Assembly (NCBI RefSeq): GCF_026278245.1
Contig: NZ_CP111079.1
Coordinates: forward strand, 2,606,501-2,670,500
Origin: Pontibacter kalidii
GTDB lineage: Bacteria > Bacteroidota > Bacteroidia > Cytophagales > Hymenobacteraceae
Reading direction: 5' to 3'
DNA: 64,000 bases
In this document: positions 51,281-59,988 of the stretch, piece after piece
How the letters are laid out: every line of letters starts with the position of its first letter
How positions within the stretch are numbered: position 1 is the first letter of the stretch
The notes under the pieces: generated by a model
The model's database searches: none
Seen by the model: the letters and a program-made list of their open reading frames with translations, nothing else
What the model was told of the DNA's origin: nothing
Position numbers and translations under genes: made by a program

Positions 51281-54200
51281 TTAAGAAATAGCACTCACCT
51301 GCGACTGCTGCTTGTAGAGTTCCTTCGACAGCAAATATAGCGACTGCTTGAGTGGCATGAAGAACATGGTCTCGTGCAGTTGCTCCCGGTCTGTGAGGCC
51401 GCGCACCGTGTCCTCCAGAATCATAGTATAGCTGTCCTGCAGGTTCACGCGCATGAAATCCAGTACCCGCATCGGGTCTACTTCCACGCCCATCGAGCGC
51501 ATCAGCGGCGACACGTCCGGATCATCCAGCAGCATTTCGAGGCAAGCCATCACGTTGTCCATCACTTCCTGGCGCAACTCGCCTGTTATCTGGGTTTTGG
51601 TTACCGGCGTCAGGGCATCCTCGGGATTGGCAGAGCCGGTCGGCTTCATGATCGGGATGTTGGTCAGGTCATTCAGATCGGTGCCTTCCAGCGCCATCGC
51701 GCCACCGTTGGCCGTTACCTGCTTGGGATTATCCACCAGCACCAGCTTAAAGTTAGCCGGCGGCTCCTGCCCTGTTACCTTCTGGAAAATAGCTTTGGCG
51801 TAACGCTCTACATTCGAGAGGTTATTGCCTGCACTCAGCAGCTTGATGTATAAGCTACCGCGGCCGCTGAAGGAAATGTAGCGTGGCATCTTCACATCGA
51901 GTTGCTGCACCAGTTGTGCCAGGTGGTACATCAGCGCGCCGAAGTGCAGGTAGAACATCAACCGCAGCTGGCGCGCCTGCAACAGCTGCGAGCTATAGTT
52001 GAGTTCTTTATCATAACTGAACAAGAGCGAGCTGATGTCGGCCGAGTTGAAGTCCGGGTTGTCCAACGCCGTCTCCAGGAACTTGCGGTATTCGCGTCCT
52101 TCTTCGGTGAGCGGAATGCGCAGCACGTGGTCCACGCCGTACTGCAGCAGGCCATTGTCTTTGCTGGTCTTCACCGTGGCAAAACCATCGCCCCACAAAT
52201 CGTTGCCGGCAAAGCGGAACGAGGAGCTGTGCGAAGGCTTGCGGTTGGTGAACAGCAGCACGTCGGTGGTACCGCCGCCAATGTCTACGTTGATCAGGTT
52301 CTCGTCCTGGCTCGGCACCACAGCACCGGTTCTGGACAGGAAGTAGAACGGCGCCACCGATTCGGTAATGCAAACCGTGTTTCTTCCGTTCTTGAACACG
52401 TTGTTGTAAACCGTATCCCACACGTTCTGGAACATGTTGCGCGAGTACTCGTCAAAGCTCAACGGCGCAAACCACACGATCTTGGTGCTGGCCACATTAC
52501 CGTTATTCAGCACCACCTTGTTTTTGATCAGGAGCATGATCTCGGTGAAGAAGGCTTCGATGCGGCGCTTGCCGGCATTGGTCAGCGTTTCGCTCCATTT
52601 CAGGTCGGTGTGGTAGGTCTGCTTGTACTGGTCCTGGTGGGTGCCCTCGGTGTTGATCGAGAAGCCAATGTTGATGTTGCCAAACAGGTTGGTGATCTGG
52701 TTCTCGAAATCGATAGACTCACAAGTGGCCGTTCGGGTTGGGAAATTGTACAGCGAACCACCGGAGCCGATGATCAAAGGTATAAACTCGCGCTTGAGCA
52801 AGGTCTCTACAGCAAACAGCCTGCCGAATCCACGCTTGTGGAAGCGCTGGTAATCGGTTAAGGCCTGGTCTTCGGAAGGCTTGTTGAGCATCACCAGTTG
52901 CTGATCGTTAGCGGTGATGGAGAACTCGCGCGGCGGCTGGTTAGCACCCGAAGTATAAGCAATGTGCGTATTCGATGTCCCGAAGTCAATTGCAAAGGTA
53001 AAGTTATGAATACCCTGCTGCTTTTCTTCGAACTTCGGTACGATGAGCGCCCTGCCGGTAAAGTCGACGCCGGCATGTGTGAACTCCGCAAAGTCGAAGT
53101 GCGTGCCCCGGATCTCGTAATAGGTGCTGCCCGCGCTGCTGTTGCTCTTTTTGGTTCGCTTGTGTGCTGTAGCAGAAATAATACCGCCACCTGCTTCCAA
53201 CTGCTTGCCGTCCGCAAAGAAACTGAGCGAATGGTTCTTGTTCACCAGCAGCGGATCGATGTCCTCATCCACCAGCATCACCTTGTAGAAGTCGTTATAC
53301 TGCACCGCGTCGGTGAACTTGTAGAACGGGAACACACCCAAGCCGATTCTGGATTTGAGGATATGGCCTTTCTCCGGGATCACATTGCCGTGCACATCTT
53401 TCGAGTTCAGCGGGTTATCGTAGTAGCTGCGCTCATACACCACGTCTCCTTTCTCGGTTGGCACACGCAGCGTTACCCGCACGTGGTTCACGTCGATGTG
53501 GAAGGTCAGGTGGTTGGCCAGATCCTCCGGCGAAAAGAAATCAAAGTATAAAGGCGTGATCGGCAGCAGGTAGTTGAAGGATTTCTCTGTGACACCCGGC
53601 TGGTATACCACCGTGCCGCTAAAGAAACGGTCGGTGTTCACCTCGTAGGGCACCTGCACCAGCGTTTCCTGCAACAGGTCGTTGATCGTCAGGTATGGGT
53701 AGTTGAATCCCACACCCGGAAGCGAACGGTTCTCCAGCGGTTTCTCATCCGCATATCCTACCACCGTATTCGTAGGCCAGGCCAGGTTGTTGACATACTT
53801 GATGTTGGGTGCCAGGCGCAGGTCCGGCTTCAGCACAATAGGGCGGTCGCCGGTAAAGCCGGTATGCGTCGGACGAATAAACAGGTCGCTGCTGGTCACG
53901 GCGGTCTGGTCTTTTTTCACCAGGAAGTTGATGTGGCCCACGTGCACCGGATTCTGCTGGAAATCCACGAGCTGCAGGTACTGTGAGGCAATAGCTCCCT
54001 GACCAACCGCACCCGCCATATTTATACTTCGGATCAGGTTCTCGTCCAGCGCATTATACACTGCCGGGAAGGCCTGTACCATCGCAGGGTTGGAAACAAA
54101 CAGCTTGTGCACATACTCCCTGAAATCGGCCTCACGGTGCTCCAGCGACACATAGTTATGGTCGAAGTAGGTACCGATGTTCTGGGCGCGGTTTATACTC

Positions 54201-54745
54201 AGTGGCTGCACGTTAGGCGCCACAAACAGGAAGGTCAGCGGCGAAGTGCCGCCAATCAGCTGCATGTGGCGGTCGCCACGGCTGCTGGTCGATTCAAAGA
54301 AGATCAGGAAGATGTCTTCCACTCCCTGGAAGCGGCTGTCGTTCATGAACAGCTCCAGCGTACGGCCCAGCAGACTCGTGTTCGGATTAGCCTGCATGGC
54401 ACCCAGCTGCTGGTGCTTGTTCCAGCGGCGGATGATGATCTTGTTGCCCGCCTGCGCATAGCTCTGGTGGTTGTAGAGCAGCTCCCACAGATCCCAGAAG
54501 TGCGTCACGAACTTATGGTAAATGGTGTTGTTGTTGGAGCCTGCCACACCGCGTTTCACAAAATCGAAAGCGGTTTCGAACAGGTGCATACGGGCAAAGG
54601 GCGTCGGGATGGAGGCGTTGATCTTTAAAGCACGGCCCCCGGCGCCATCGGTGATATCTTTTATCTCGGTACTGGTGATCTGGCTGGTCTTAGCCCAGCC
54701 TTCCACGTTAGAACCGGTTTTATGAAGACGAAGTACTTTCGGCAT
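51281..54745 (-). CDS. Very large protein with an actin/Hsp70-type ATPase core
   Basis: A 1154-residue cytoplasmic protein. Residues 1-550 are a beta-rich region unknown to me. At about 580 FAIDFGTSNTHIAYTSG is a phosphate-1 loop of the actin/Hsp70 fold, and at about 820 NVDIGGGTTDVLLF is phosphate-2. The adenosine motif is probably near 970-985 (YISFSGRGSLYIKLL). A helical C-terminus follows. The layout recalls the SrfB-like virulence factor family, but I cannot confirm that by eye. It is separated from the tubulin-like gene by 527 bases of repeats and from the next gene by 153 bases. Confidence 0.82.
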   Translation of the reverse strand: MPKVLRLHKTGSNVEGWAKTSQITSTEIKDITDGAGGRALKINASIPTPFARMHLFETAFDFVKRGVAGSNNNTIYHKFVTHFWDLWELLYNHQSYAQAGNKIIIRRWNKHQQLGAMQANPNTSLLGRTLELFMNDSRFQGVEDIFLIFFESTSSRGDRHMQLIGGTSPLTFLFVAPNVQPLSINRAQNIGTYFDHNYVSLEHREADFREYVHKLFVSNPAMVQAFPAVYNALDENLIRSINMAGAVGQGAIASQYLQLVDFQQNPVHVGHINFLVKKDQTAVTSSDLFIRPTHTGFTGDRPIVLKPDLRLAPNIKYVNNLAWPTNTVVGYADEKPLENRSLPGVGFNYPYLTINDLLQETLVQVPYEVNTDRFFSGTVVYQPGVTEKSFNYLLPITPLYFDFFSPEDLANHLTFHIDVNHVRVTLRVPTEKGDVVYERSYYDNPLNSKDVHGNVIPEKGHILKSRIGLGVFPFYKFTDAVQYNDFYKVMLVDEDIDPLLVNKNHSLSFFADGKQLEAGGGIISATAHKRTKKSNSSAGSTYYEIRGTHFDFAEFTHAGVDFTGRALIVPKFEEKQQGIHNFTFAIDFGTSNTHIAYTSGANQPPREFSITANDQQLVMLNKPSEDQALTDYQRFHKRGFGRLFAVETLLKREFIPLIIGSGGSLYNFPTRTATCESIDFENQITNLFGNINIGFSINTEGTHQDQYKQTYHTDLKWSETLTNAGKRRIEAFFTEIMLLIKNKVVLNNGNVASTKIVWFAPLSFDEYSRNMFQNVWDTVYNNVFKNGRNTVCITESVAPFYFLSRTGAVVPSQDENLINVDIGGGTTDVLLFTNRKPSHSSSFRFAGNDLWGDGFATVKTSKDNGLLQYGVDHVLRIPLTEEGREYRKFLETALDNPDFNSADISSLLFSYDKELNYSSQLLQARQLRLMFYLHFGALMYHLAQLVQQLDVKMPRYISFSGRGSLYIKLLSAGNNLSNVERYAKAIFQKVTGQEPPANFKLVLVDNPKQVTANGGAMALEGTDLNDLTNIPIMKPTGSANPEDALTPVTKTQITGELRQEVMDNVMACLEMLLDDPDVSPLMRSMGVEVDPMRVLDFMRVNLQDSYTMILEDTVRGLTDREQLHETMFFMPLKQSLYLLSKELYKQQSQVSAIS

Positions 54746-55272
54746 GTTCGTTTTTTTTATAGTATTACTTTGTAAAGCAGTAACTGAAACTGCTTTTATA
54801 GTATTGTCAATTAATAAGCACCTTTCTCAACCCCTTTTGTCATCCTGAAAGGATCTTGTGGGCAAGAACCAGAGCCTTACTATTCCCACACATCCATAAA
54901 CATCAGCATAGGGTTCTCGAACTTTATCAGTTGCTCTTTCGGATTTGTAATCCGAAAGTTTGGTATTGCCAGGATTTGTAATCCGCTTTACTCCTGCTAT
55001 TTCTGTTGGCTAAAGTCGGATTACAAATCCTGATGTTAGTAGCTTCCGGATTGCAAATCCGGAAGAGCAATGTTTAAGTATAGAGCCGTAGGACCCTCTT
55101 CCTTTTGATGCCTTTCAAATCTCTAAGTACAGCTATTTGAGAGAAGTACCGGATTGTCCCTTTGAGGGGACTATAGGGGTGTTAGGTACGGTTGTAAATC
55201 TTATACTTTAACTCGCAGCAAAGCCCACGAATGATTACACCCCTTTGGCCCCCTCAAGGGGGACAGTTCCTG
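54746..55272. other. Repeat-filled gap inside the actin/tubulin cassette
   Basis: No gene. Family D at 54838-54858, family C hairpins from 54936 to 55065 and a family E pair at 55156-55266 fill most of it. A promoter for the actin-like gene may lie near 54750-54830, which is AT-rich. Confidence 0.65.
54838..55266. repeat. Cluster of dispersed repeats D, C and E
   Basis: D (54838-54858) is the inverted copy of 4910-4930. C comprises ctttcggatttgtaatccg and following bases at 54936-54958, a half unit at 54971-54985, an inverted half unit near 55017-55032 and a full hairpin cttccggatt-tgcaaatccggaag-type at 55043-55065. E is gtcccTTTGAggggac at 55156-55171 paired with the inverted ACACCCCTTTGG..CCCCTCAAGGGGG at 55236-55263. 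Confidence 0.8.
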
Positions 55273-56724
55273 TTAACTATACTTCAGCTTCTCCTCCACC
55301 AACCTTTCCGTGGCGGTTTCAAAAGCTTTGATGGTGGCCTTGAAAGCGTCGCGGTCGGAGATAGATTCGGAAGCACGGTTGAGTTCTTTTACAAAGGAGC
55401 CCTGGTGAATACCTTTGTTCAGGAAGCCTGTCTCGATCTGCTTGTCTGATACCATACGGTTGAAGTCGGTCTCGCTCAGGTTGAGCGCAGCAAACGTCCG
55501 CTCCTTGCGGTTCAGCTCACGCAGCCATGCCTGGTAACCGAACTCCGGGTTCGTCAGGAATTTGTTCAGTTCCCGGAACACAGGTTCGTTGCGGAGGGCT
55601 CCCTGCAGGTCCACGCCTTTGGCATAGGCCGCCTGCGAGTCGCCTGGCAAGTGCGTAGAGTAGTAGCGCTCGAAGTAATGGAAGCGGATCAGCTGCTTGG
55701 CAATGCGGTCGCGGGTTTCACTATCCAGATGAGAGAACTGCACGTTGCTCACGTCTTCGCGCAGACCATATTCGTGGAAAGTCTCATTCCCTGAAAGTTC
55801 GTCGTCCGAATAATCCATGAAGTCCACAATCGCCAAAGCACTCAACAGCTCCACCAAATGCGCGTCATTTTTCTGGCTGGCACGGCCCGGGTTATTTTCC
55901 ATCGGCTTGTCCGGCGTGTCGCCCATATAGTAGACCGCGTTCACCCCGTTCAGGTGGTTTTGGTAGTACGAAAGTGCGTCTTTTGCCTTCGTGGTGAAGG
56001 TATTGGAATCAATAAAGTCCGCCTCTACCCCGGCAGCAGGCTGCTCCAGCGAGAAATACGGCAATACTACCATAGCACCTGTCAGGGCCGTGTTCAGGCT
56101 GGCCGCGTTCGGCAGCGAGGTACGGCTATCCTTGAAGTTTTTCAGCAACAGCGGGAAGCCGGCCGCGCCCGTTCCGCCGAAGATCGAGCTCACAAAAAAG
56201 ATACGATCACCGGGCTGGAAGTTGGAGGCAAAAAAGCGCATTTCGGGTGAGTCGATGATCTCGTTGAGCACTACGCTTCCCACGTTCGGGCTACCGCGGA
56301 AGCCCACGTCCAGGCTGTTGTTCAGGTTCTCAGGGGTAAACAGCAGGTCGATCAGCGCCTGGCTCTCCACATCCAGCTGGTTATAGCCCACGTGGTCTTT
56401 GAACGGCTTGTTGATCCCCCCAAAGTCGTACACGAAACTATCGCGAATCTTGGAAGTGCCATCGCCGGCAATACTGGAAAGTGTGCTGATGTCGGTATGA
56501 AAGAACCCTTCATCGCGGCGGCCCAGGGCGTCGTGGATGTGCTTGTAGGTTTTAAGCAGCTCCACGGTGCGGTTCATGTCGCCGTTCTGCGTATCGGGGT
56601 CGATGATGATGGGTACTATTTTATCACAGTTCTGAATTTTGACACCTGCCGCCATCAGCATGACCAGCGAGCGGATCACGCGGGAACCGGTGCCACCTAT
56701 TCCGAATACAAAAAGCTTTGCCAT
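55273..56724 (-). CDS. Tubulin/FtsZ-like GTPase
   Basis: A 483-residue protein with N-terminal LFVFGIGGTGSRVIRSL (first nucleotide-binding loop) and the tubulin signature in FVSSIFGGTGAAGFPLLL at about 176-193. VIDPDTQNGD-like IIIDPDTQNGDMNR follows strand 2. The C-terminal 200 residues are helical and unlike FtsZ. It matches what I recall of the FtsZ-like 1 family, predicted to act in membrane remodelling and found with vWA and membrane proteins, which also precede it here. It is not the cell-division FtsZ. The membrane-protein gene upstream ends 2 bases before its start. Confidence 0.85.
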   Translation of the reverse strand: MAKLFVFGIGGTGSRVIRSLVMLMAAGVKIQNCDKIVPIIIDPDTQNGDMNRTVELLKTYKHIHDALGRRDEGFFHTDISTLSSIAGDGTSKIRDSFVYDFGGINKPFKDHVGYNQLDVESQALIDLLFTPENLNNSLDVGFRGSPNVGSVVLNEIIDSPEMRFFASNFQPGDRIFFVSSIFGGTGAAGFPLLLKNFKDSRTSLPNAASLNTALTGAMVVLPYFSLEQPAAGVEADFIDSNTFTTKAKDALSYYQNHLNGVNAVYYMGDTPDKPMENNPGRASQKNDAHLVELLSALAIVDFMDYSDDELSGNETFHEYGLREDVSNVQFSHLDSETRDRIAKQLIRFHYFERYYSTHLPGDSQAAYAKGVDLQGALRNEPVFRELNKFLTNPEFGYQAWLRELNRKERTFAALNLSETDFNRMVSDKQIETGFLNKGIHQGSFVKELNRASESISDRDAFKATIKAFETATERLVEEKLKYS

Positions 56725-56726
56725 AG

Positions 56727-57140
56727 TTATCTTTTGTTAGGCCATTTCATTGGGGTTGTCCATGCCTGCACGGAGCCCCTCTTAAGTAGTATAGAGAAAA
56801 CGAAGAAAAGTATGAGACTGTATATCACATTCACAAAAGCGAACATATACGTGTAAGAGTGCGTCTCAATGTCGTTACTGCTCACCTGCGTGATCGGGAT
56901 GATGAAGGCGATGATCGCGTTCAGGATCAGGAACATCACCCAGTGCTGGGTTTTGTACAAGCCCGTGCTCATCACGCGGTTCAGCACATAGTAGTAAAGT
57001 ATCACGATGGCCAGCGTAATGATGAACAGCATCAGGCCAGTATTGGGGAACACCACTTCGCGGTAATCGTTGGTGAAGTTGGCAGGGATAGGGCGGCCCA
57101 GCACCATTTCGTAGAGTCCGGAGAAAAAGCTTTGTATCAT
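56727..57140 (-). CDS. Polytopic membrane protein of the tubulin-like operon
   Basis: A 137-residue protein with three strong hydrophobic helices at about 36-54 (LMLFIITLAIVILYYYVL), 66-84 (WVMFLILNAIIAFIIPIT) and 99-120 (FAFVNVIYSLILFFVFSIL). Function unknown. It sits between the vWA-like lipoprotein (5 bases away) and the tubulin-like gene (2 bases away), so the three are surely co-expressed; it may recruit the GTPase to the membrane. Confidence 0.75.
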   Translation of the reverse strand: MIQSFFSGLYEMVLGRPIPANFTNDYREVVFPNTGLMLFIITLAIVILYYYVLNRVMSTGLYKTQHWVMFLILNAIIAFIIPITQVSSNDIETHSYTYMFAFVNVIYSLILFFVFSILLKRGSVQAWTTPMKWPNKR

Positions 57141-57145
57141 GCGTG

Positions 57146-58501
57146 TTAGTCTGCTTTGTTAAATTGTATGGTTGCCTTGAAAACGAGGTCGCTCTGGTCG
57201 CGGTATAGCGCCTGAACGCCATCGGTTATTTTGGTAAGCTGGTACGTCTTTTTCGGGGCCGAAGCCGGGTTGTTGTCGTTGTCGGTAGACCAGGCATTGA
57301 TCCAGGTTGGTGTTACCTGCGGCAATTGCACAGAAATTGAACCGGAGTTGGCCCTTAGCTCCGGTACCCGCACCCGCACAAAGTGGCTATACTTTGCCAG
57401 GTCGGGCGTGGCTTTTATACTTTCATCCGCTGCCGTAACCGACACCATACTTGCCCTACTGCCACTGCTGGCTACTTTCAAGTTCTTTTTCAGGTAATCT
57501 ATACGTTGCATCGACGCCGGCAGCGCACGCAGGTCCAGGCCAATGGTAAACTCCACCGGCTCGTTCTTTTCCGGCTGCAGGTTTACTTCCGTGCACGGGT
57601 CGGCATTGCGGCTGCTGCAGTAGATATTCCCGGAAGGATAGAATTGTTTCTCTTTCAGCAACGCGGAAAATGGCACCGATTCATACGCAAAGCCAAAGTA
57701 GGCCTGCTGCGGCGGCAGGTTTCGCAGCACCTTGCTGGTGACCACCTGCACCTCCTCCTGCGGCCCTATCACCCAGATATAGTAGGGAATCTCCTCCCCG
57801 TTCAGCGTTCTTCTGACCTCCGGTTTTTTCACAGCCGGGTGGTAGGTGCCAAAAAATTCAGAACTGTTGGCAAGTATGGCAACGGCTAGTCCCTGGTGCT
57901 CGGCTTCCCGCAGGCTGCTGCGGATGTCGGCGTCCAGAGAAATAAACTGTCCCTGGTCGCTGGGGCCATGTATAAAATCAGAGATAATGATGCTAACCGC
58001 CCCCTGATCTATGGATTTCTGTACGATCTCCTGCAGCATGGCTGGCAGCGGCGTCCCCCGCACGTCATCCTTTATACCACTAACGATATAGTTTTTCATG
58101 GTATTGTAGGACACGCTGTCGAGCACCGGGCGGCTGCGGGCGTCTTCTTTGGCCAGGTAGAAACCTTTATCTGCCACATAACGCCCGTCCTGCACCTCTG
58201 AGATCAGCTTCAGCAGGTTATTCTGGAACGTGGTGGCTTCTTTACCGGCAGCCGCGGTGGGCATAAAGCCCTTCATCCCGTTGGAGATCTCCAGGTATAC
58301 GTTCACGTCTACTTTGGATGGCGTAGCGGGGCTTGCAGTTGGGGCCGGTGTCGTGGCGGCAGGCTTTTTTTCCTTTGTAACTGTAGCTGTATCAGGATCG
58401 GATTCAACGTTGGAGTCATCCTTGGTATAACACCCGGGCAAGAAAAGTATAAGGCACAGCAACAGGATGTATGAGCTACTCTCGAACCTTTTTAGAAGCA
58501 T
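57146..58501 (-). CDS. Lipoprotein with a probable vWA-like domain
   Basis: A 451-residue lipoprotein (lipobox LPGC at about 21-24) with a Thr/Pro/Ala-rich linker (35-62). Residues about 64-260 look like a von Willebrand A fold: VNVYLEISNGMKGFM stands where the metal-site DxSxSM motif would be, then AVSIIISDFIHGP and GLAVAILANSSEFFGTYHP. Glu replaces Asp in the first motif, so metal binding is uncertain. The C-terminal 150 residues form another beta domain (EFTIGLDLRALPA, SGSISVQLPQV). It is the first gene of the cassette and could sense or bind an envelope partner. Confidence 0.75.
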   Translation of the reverse strand: MLLKRFESSSYILLLCLILFLPGCYTKDDSNVESDPDTATVTKEKKPAATTPAPTASPATPSKVDVNVYLEISNGMKGFMPTAAAGKEATTFQNNLLKLISEVQDGRYVADKGFYLAKEDARSRPVLDSVSYNTMKNYIVSGIKDDVRGTPLPAMLQEIVQKSIDQGAVSIIISDFIHGPSDQGQFISLDADIRSSLREAEHQGLAVAILANSSEFFGTYHPAVKKPEVRRTLNGEEIPYYIWVIGPQEEVQVVTSKVLRNLPPQQAYFGFAYESVPFSALLKEKQFYPSGNIYCSSRNADPCTEVNLQPEKNEPVEFTIGLDLRALPASMQRIDYLKKNLKVASSGSRASMVSVTAADESIKATPDLAKYSHFVRVRVPELRANSGSISVQLPQVTPTWINAWSTDNDNNPASAPKKTYQLTKITDGVQALYRDQSDLVFKATIQFNKAD

Positions 58502-59059
58502 GCAATGGTCATTTAGCTTTGAGCGATACTATTAAAACGTAAATAAAGTTATTCGGTGCAATGGCAAAGGCGCTACTTTGAGGCCGGAGCAAGGTATAAA
58601 GTATAGCTTGCTAACGATATATACAACAGCTTAGATACATCTGCTGCATGAATTCGTGTCCTGGATGATCAACAAAGGCCCTGTACAAGTATAAAGATAC
58701 TATAACAGCCATGCCAGTAGTGCACTAACAGCCATGCCAGTAGTGCACTCATTTACTTCTACCGCCCGACAGCTCAGTTTACAAGCAGGCTTCCTCTTCA
58801 CTACTGGTCTGAATCAAGGTACACAAAATATCTTTCATTCCTGGGGCAGAAGGGATAAGGTTAACATTGGAACGTGAAAAACTAGCGCTGCCCCATCGTA
58901 TAGTTTTGTGAAAGAGCATATAATTTAAAGCGGAGCCCCGGGACCATGCCGTTCCCCTACGCACCAGCAGCCACTTTATGCGGCAGTGGGTAGTCTCGGG
59001 AGCAAATTTTAGATGTGACGCTGTAGCGCTTAGTAAAATACTTAATTTAACTTACGGGT
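58502..59059. other. Divergent intergenic region with a tandem duplication
   Basis: No gene supported in about 560 bases. It separates the motor cassette from the AraC gene and contains the 23-base tandem duplication at 58704-58749 and some AAGTATA copies. Confidence 0.55.
58704..58749. repeat. Perfect 23-base tandem duplication
   Basis: The unit starting AACAGCCATGCCAG and ending TAGTGCACT occurs twice without change, at 58704-58726 and 58727-58749. Each contains TGCACT and CATG. It may be replication slippage or a doubled regulatory site. Confidence 0.9.
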
Positions 59060-59908
59060 GTGAGTACAACAGACGACTTTCCTATACTTGGCTTACAGGA
59101 ATTCCAGCCTGTTCTGCAACCGGACTACGGCCTGCAATACCTGGAGATACAGGGGGAAAGGCTTATTGAGAAGCCCCACAAGCACGACTTTTTTATGCTG
59201 CTTTTGTTCAAGCAGGGAAGCGGCACCCATACCATCGACTTTGAGGAGTATGCCGTAAAAAGCCACCAGTTACACCTGCTGCTGCCGGGCCAGGTGCACC
59301 GCTGGAACCTGGGGGAAAACACGCTGGCCTATCAACTGATGATCAGCCGCCCGGTTTTTGAGACCTTCTCTTCCTCGCTGGAGCTTTCGTTTGCGCTCTA
59401 CCAAGGGTACCCGGTCATCAGCCTTTCCCCCGACGTCTTCCGGAAGCTGCAATACGAATTCCGGGCCATACGGGACGAGCTAAGTATAAAACCCGTTTAC
59501 TGGGACATCATCAACCTCAGAAGCCGCCTGATAGCCCAATTGGTAAGCCGCGAGGCAGAAAGCAAGTATGAGATCCTGACAGTGTACCGGGCTGCGCCTG
59601 CGCTACGGAAGTACCACAGCCTAATAGATGCATATTATAAGGAACAGAAAACGGTTGCTTTCTATGCAGAAAAGCTTCATATCTCGGCGAACTACCTGAA
59701 CATACTTTGCAAAAAGCATTTGCAGGTGTCGGCCATGTACTTCATTCACAACCGCATTACGCTGGAAGCCAAGCGCCTCCTGCGCGCTTCCGATATGTCT
59801 GTAAAAGAGATCGCCTTCGAACTTGGCTTCAGCGACCTGGCGTATTTCTCCAACTTCTTTAAGGGCCAGACCGGCGCCTCTCCCCGCTCCTTCCGGGGCC
59901 TGTTATAA
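59060..59908 (+). CDS. AraC family transcriptional regulator
   Basis: A 282-residue regulator with an N-terminal cupin sensor (KPHKHDFFMLLLFKQGSGTHTIDFEEY) and a C-terminal double helix-turn-helix at about 185-280 (YAEKLHISANYLNILCKKH, SDMSVKEIAFELGFSDLAYFSNFFKGQTGASPRSFR). The start is GTG at 59060. It is followed 80 bases later by the amidohydrolase gene, a likely target. Sensor ligand unknown. Confidence 0.92.
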   Translation: MSTTDDFPILGLQEFQPVLQPDYGLQYLEIQGERLIEKPHKHDFFMLLLFKQGSGTHTIDFEEYAVKSHQLHLLLPGQVHRWNLGENTLAYQLMISRPVFETFSSSLELSFALYQGYPVISLSPDVFRKLQYEFRAIRDELSIKPVYWDIINLRSRLIAQLVSREAESKYEILTVYRAAPALRKYHSLIDAYYKEQKTVAFYAEKLHISANYLNILCKKHLQVSAMYFIHNRITLEAKRLLRASDMSVKEIAFELGFSDLAYFSNFFKGQTGASPRSFRGLL

Positions 59909-59960
59909 AATTCACAAGTCTTGGCAGAAATCATGCATCTGCCCGGAGTATAAAAGGGAG

Positions 59961-59968
59961 TAACTTTG
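59961..59968 (+). promoter_or_regulatory. Candidate -7 element of the amidohydrolase gene
   Basis: TAACTTTG matches TAnnTTTG and lies 20 bases before the ATG at 59989. No clear -33 box at standard spacing, which fits an activator-dependent promoter under the AraC protein. Confidence 0.45.
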
Positions 59969-59988
59969 TTGCCATTAAATACAGCACC

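Noticed and set aside
55273..56724. Cell-division FtsZ
   Set aside because: The second loop reads GGTGAAG but the rest, including the C-terminal half, does not resemble FtsZ, and no ftsA or mur genes are nearby.
47837..58501. Complete Zorya defence system
   Set aside because: Only ZorA/ZorB-like genes are seen; no helicase, nuclease or other Zorya effector is near.
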